64,000 bases of DNA, taken from Pseudomonas sp. MWU16-30317. Lineage in GTDB: Bacteria > Pseudomonadota > Gammaproteobacteria > Pseudomonadales > Pseudomonadaceae. Of this stretch, positions 61,714 to 64,000 are shown piece after piece. Every line of letters begins with the position of its first letter. Within the stretch, counting starts at the first letter, position 1. The position numbers and the translations under genes are program-made. The notes below the pieces were generated by a model, which was given only the letters and a program-made list of their open reading frames with translations, was not told the origin of the DNA and did not search any database. The stretch spans positions 310,001-374,000 of the forward strand of contig NZ_JAIWJA010000007.1 in assembly GCF_020515695.1 (NCBI RefSeq), in the 5' to 3' direction.

Positions 61714-64000
61714 TTGGCTGAAGAAGCAGTATCATTCATCTCCCCAGAAGACGAAGCGGCTGTTCGAGAGGACAGAACTCAAGCTCCCGAACTGTTCACC
61801 CTCGACTCCGGTCAGCTACCTTTCGAACGAATGGGTGATGCTCATTTTGAGCTTTTGGTCGCTGATGTCTTTCGCGCTGAACTGAAAGCTGGCTCAGAGG
61901 ACTGGTTCGACACTGTAAGTCGTCTAAATGACGGCGCAGACCAAGGGCGTGACGTAATTTTGTTCAACGATGGCAATCCCGTCGGCGTAATTCAGTGCAA
62001 GCGCTTAAAGACAACACTCGAGCTCGAAGCACTGATTTATGAGATCTGTAAATTCTTTTTATATGCTCACATCAGACCTCAAATCTGCTCGGCTCCGGGA
62101 ACTCCCTTTAGATATTACGTGGCAGTTGCCGATAGCGTCAGCACCAAGCTTTTTGAGTTTATGCAAGGCACGGGGCAGGCGCGCTTTGATGATTTGCGTG
62201 CGACCTTCCAGACCAAATGCGGCACTGTGCGCACCAGGTCTGAAACCCTAAAAAAACACCCACTGCTCAAAGACCTCTCAAAAGCTGAGCTGTGCAATAT
62301 TGTCTGGCAATGGATACCGCACTTACGGACTGCGGTTTTCAAGAAAGATAGCCTTTCAAGCCTCGTGACAAAGTACCCAACAGTAAAACGTACCTATTTC
62401 CAACTAGAATCCGATAGCGCCGCGATTATCGAAAGCATTCGTGACTATCTAGTATCTCAAGGTGGAGCGCTTTCAGGTGCTGACGAACCGTACCTGAAAA
62501 AGATCCGTACAGAGTACATTGATCGGGAGCTGCGTGAGGGCGATCAACTCAATATCGGACTCATCCAAGGTAAGGATTTAATTCCTTTTCTACAGACCAT
62601 GCTTGCTCCAGAAGTGGGGATATTCGAGCAAACTTTTGGTAACCGCCCCGTAGTGCTCGCGGCAGGTTCGGCAGGCGCTGCTCCTGGGCAGTGGAGCGAC
62701 ATAAACGCCCTTGTAAAAGCCTACCCAAATCCTCTCGTATTCGTAGTCGGATGCGGAGAGGTCACCGGCGCTATGTTGATCGACTGGACTGCAACCGACG
62801 GAATGTCGTCCATAGACCCTTCCTGGAAGCCGGCACCCGCACAGAAATTCAGGGCGGGATGGTGCTGGGTAACCGACCCTGCCGAAGGGCTTATCAACTG
62901 CTATGTTCTGGTCGAAAACGAACCCAATAATACTGACTTTGATCGAGGTAACATTTCTCTCAGGCTTGCTTTCAAGGATCTTATCGTCTGGCCTACCTTA
63001 GGAAATGATTTCACTAATCCACTCCAGAATAAAAACTCTCAATTGCGGAGAATTATCGCGAGCCAAGCTGACGATCGGCAACGCCGACAGAATCTGATCC
63101 TCGCCTCTCAACACATCTCCGACCTCAAGGGGATCGCTAAATCTCTGCCGGATTACTACGCAAGACGGCTGGCTTCTTCGGTTGTAGTTGCGGCGGCCAA
63201 CAGTGAGCAGCTGCGAAATTGTGCGATGAAGATTCACAGCGCAACCGGGATTTTTCCAGCTGCAGACGGAGCACACAGCACCCGCTCGAGCCTACCAGGG
63301 ATACAGCCTCCAAGCCGTGTCATGCGCAGGAGCACCAGTGGTGGGATGACGCTCACGCTGACATGGGACGCGGATGGGTCTCTGGAGCGTGTGAAGGGCC
63401 ATAGATTGCAAGATGGTGTAGTCGAAGATGACCTGGAACCAGCTGCGCTAGAGTTCCACGAACTCTTCGACCGTCATCCGCCGGACGCTTATTATCTTGA
63501 CGTGGTAAAGGAAGAATTCCAGCGGCTTGACACACTCGTGCAAGCAGGAAGCATTAAAGACTCGCAGGGCTTTGCCTATCAGACCAGGTACGGAGTAAGG
63601 CACGATAACGATTTTACGTTAGAGGAGATGGCCTCCTCCGGAAAATATGTGATGAGAGCTGTGAAAGCGCTGAGCTACCTCAAGTCTCACAAAGACTCTG
63701 CTTGGATCAGCGAGTCTGGGACGAAAGGCCACCTGCAGTTCAGCAACGCTGAAGGCGAGTACAACGTGCTGGCGTGGGCAAATGACGATTTCGGTGTAAG
63801 AGATATGGCGAACGACCTTTACCGATGGGCTAGAGGTACTGCCAATCATCCACAACTTGTTGTTTTCGCCAATTGCATTGGTCGCGTTGAGGATGCCAAG
63901 CCCGGTGAGACCACCGAAGATGAGGAAACCAGTCCAGAGCGCTTCGACATTTCAGCTCCACCGAACAGAAAAGACTCCATCACCGATGTAGCAATGGTGA
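61714..64000 (+). CDS. Large protein with Mrr-like nuclease signature, candidate antiphage gene (partial)
   Basis: An open frame of 762 codons that runs off the window. TTG at 61714 is chosen because AGGAG lies 6 bases upstream and a stop (TAG at 61702) precedes. Residues about 40-150 show an Mrr/PD-(D/E)xK-type site: FERMGDAHFELLVADVF (Glu46), GADQGRDVILF (Asp80), GVIQCKRLK (Gln94-Cys-Lys96). The later ~600 residues contain LIPFLQTMLAPEVGIFEQ, VVLAAGSAGAAPGQWSD, RLASSVVVAAANSEQL and TKGHLQFSNAEGEYNVL and match nothing I know. I do not see Walker or HNH motifs. Likely a nucleic-acid cleaving defence protein, by N-terminal motif and position; other roles are possible. Confidence 0.6.
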   Translation, partial: MAEEAVSFISPEDEAAVREDRTQAPELFTLDSGQLPFERMGDAHFELLVADVFRAELKAGSEDWFDTVSRLNDGADQGRDVILFNDGNPVGVIQCKRLKTTLELEALIYEICKFFLYAHIRPQICSAPGTPFRYYVAVADSVSTKLFEFMQGTGQARFDDLRATFQTKCGTVRTRSETLKKHPLLKDLSKAELCNIVWQWIPHLRTAVFKKDSLSSLVTKYPTVKRTYFQLESDSAAIIESIRDYLVSQGGALSGADEPYLKKIRTEYIDRELREGDQLNIGLIQGKDLIPFLQTMLAPEVGIFEQTFGNRPVVLAAGSAGAAPGQWSDINALVKAYPNPLVFVVGCGEVTGAMLIDWTATDGMSSIDPSWKPAPAQKFRAGWCWVTDPAEGLINCYVLVENEPNNTDFDRGNISLRLAFKDLIVWPTLGNDFTNPLQNKNSQLRRIIASQADDRQRRQNLILASQHISDLKGIAKSLPDYYARRLASSVVVAAANSEQLRNCAMKIHSATGIFPAADGAHSTRSSLPGIQPPSRVMRRSTSGGMTLTLTWDADGSLERVKGHRLQDGVVEDDLEPAALEFHELFDRHPPDAYYLDVVKEEFQRLDTLVQAGSIKDSQGFAYQTRYGVRHDNDFTLEEMASSGKYVMRAVKALSYLKSHKDSAWISESGTKGHLQFSNAEGEYNVLAWANDDFGVRDMANDLYRWARGTANHPQLVVFANCIGRVEDAKPGETTEDEETSPERFDISAPPNRKDSITDVAMV

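Noticed and set aside
61422..61721. Plus-strand open frame of 99 codons before the Mrr-like gene
   Set aside because: Starts from GTG without a ribosome site, composition looks random, and it would overlap the better start at 61714.
1..64000. CRISPR array, rRNA or tRNA genes
   Set aside because: No regularly spaced repeats and no tRNA- or rRNA-like sequence were seen on either strand by reading; a tRNA scan was not possible.
1..64000. Integrase, transposase or insertion sequence
   Set aside because: None of the frames shows tyrosine/serine recombinase or DDE motifs; both cargo islands lack a visible mobility gene.

Overview
The window is a stretch of an integrative and conjugative element (ICE) from a Pseudomonas-type gammaproteobacterium. 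The backbone genes match, in order and in product, the PFGI-1/ICEclc class of ICEs with a type-G type IV secretion system (MPF-G) and a MobH-type TraI relaxase. Codon use and high GC in the backbone fit Pseudomonas. Neither ICE end, nor an integrase, nor a tRNA attachment site is visible, so the window is internal. Family names (TIGR037xx) were assigned from memory by sequence feel, length and gene order; no search was run.

Layout. (1) 1-7.85 kb: ICE accessory genes (small Cys-rich protein, RadC-like, hypothetical), then the first part of the transfer operon (PilL-like lipoprotein, coiled-coil protein, TIGR03759, lytic transglycosylase, TIGR03765, TraD coupling protein, TIGR03747). (2) 7.85-24.76 kb: a cargo island inserted in that operon. 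It holds a chemoreceptor, a LacI-type regulator, glycerol facilitator, DhaK, a DhaK-DhaL fusion kinase, pyruvate kinase, enolase, triosephosphate isomerase, a non-phosphorylating NADP-GAPDH and a broken phosphoglycerate mutase. The content resembles the 'enolase region'/Tn6212 I recall from P. syringae ICEs. (3) 24.76-32.2 kb: the transfer operon resumes (RAQPRD, TIGR03758, 03745, 03750, 03746, 03749, 03752, 03751, VirB4-like ATPase). (4) 32.2-34.7 kb: a small accessory slot with a minus-strand PIN-like protein, a QslA-like small protein and an XRE regulator, at the place where TIGR03757 is expected. (5) 34.76-39.36 kb: the end of the transfer module (TIGR03756, 03755, small membrane protein, TraG-like, DUF3742). 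(6) 39.4-57.0 kb: a second cargo island. One operon has a flavin monooxygenase, a homocysteine S-methyltransferase and a peptide-type ABC transporter. A second, divergent from an OccR/NocR-like LysR gene, has a polar amino-acid ABC transporter, a three-part opine-oxidase/HcnABC-like dehydrogenase and RidA. (7) 57.3-61.05 kb: ICE backbone again (hypothetical, ArdC-like antirestriction, small minus-strand gene, TraI relaxase). (8) 61.7-64.0 kb: a long open frame running off the window, with an Mrr-like nuclease signature, a candidate antiphage gene.

Working together: the transfer genes would move the element. Island 1 would sense and import glycerol-like substrates and run dihydroxyacetone to pyruvate with a GapN bypass that needs no phosphoglycerate kinase; its own mutase is dead, so that step must come from the host. 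Island 2 looks like scavenging of opine-like imino acids and of a sulfur- or amine-containing compound. The most interesting unexplained items are the Mrr-like gene at the right edge, the PIN-like gene inside the transfer operon, the 56-residue ORF coupled to enolase, the duplicated 5' end of a LysR gene bordering the second cargo, and the recurrent hairpin leaders in front of ICE accessory genes.
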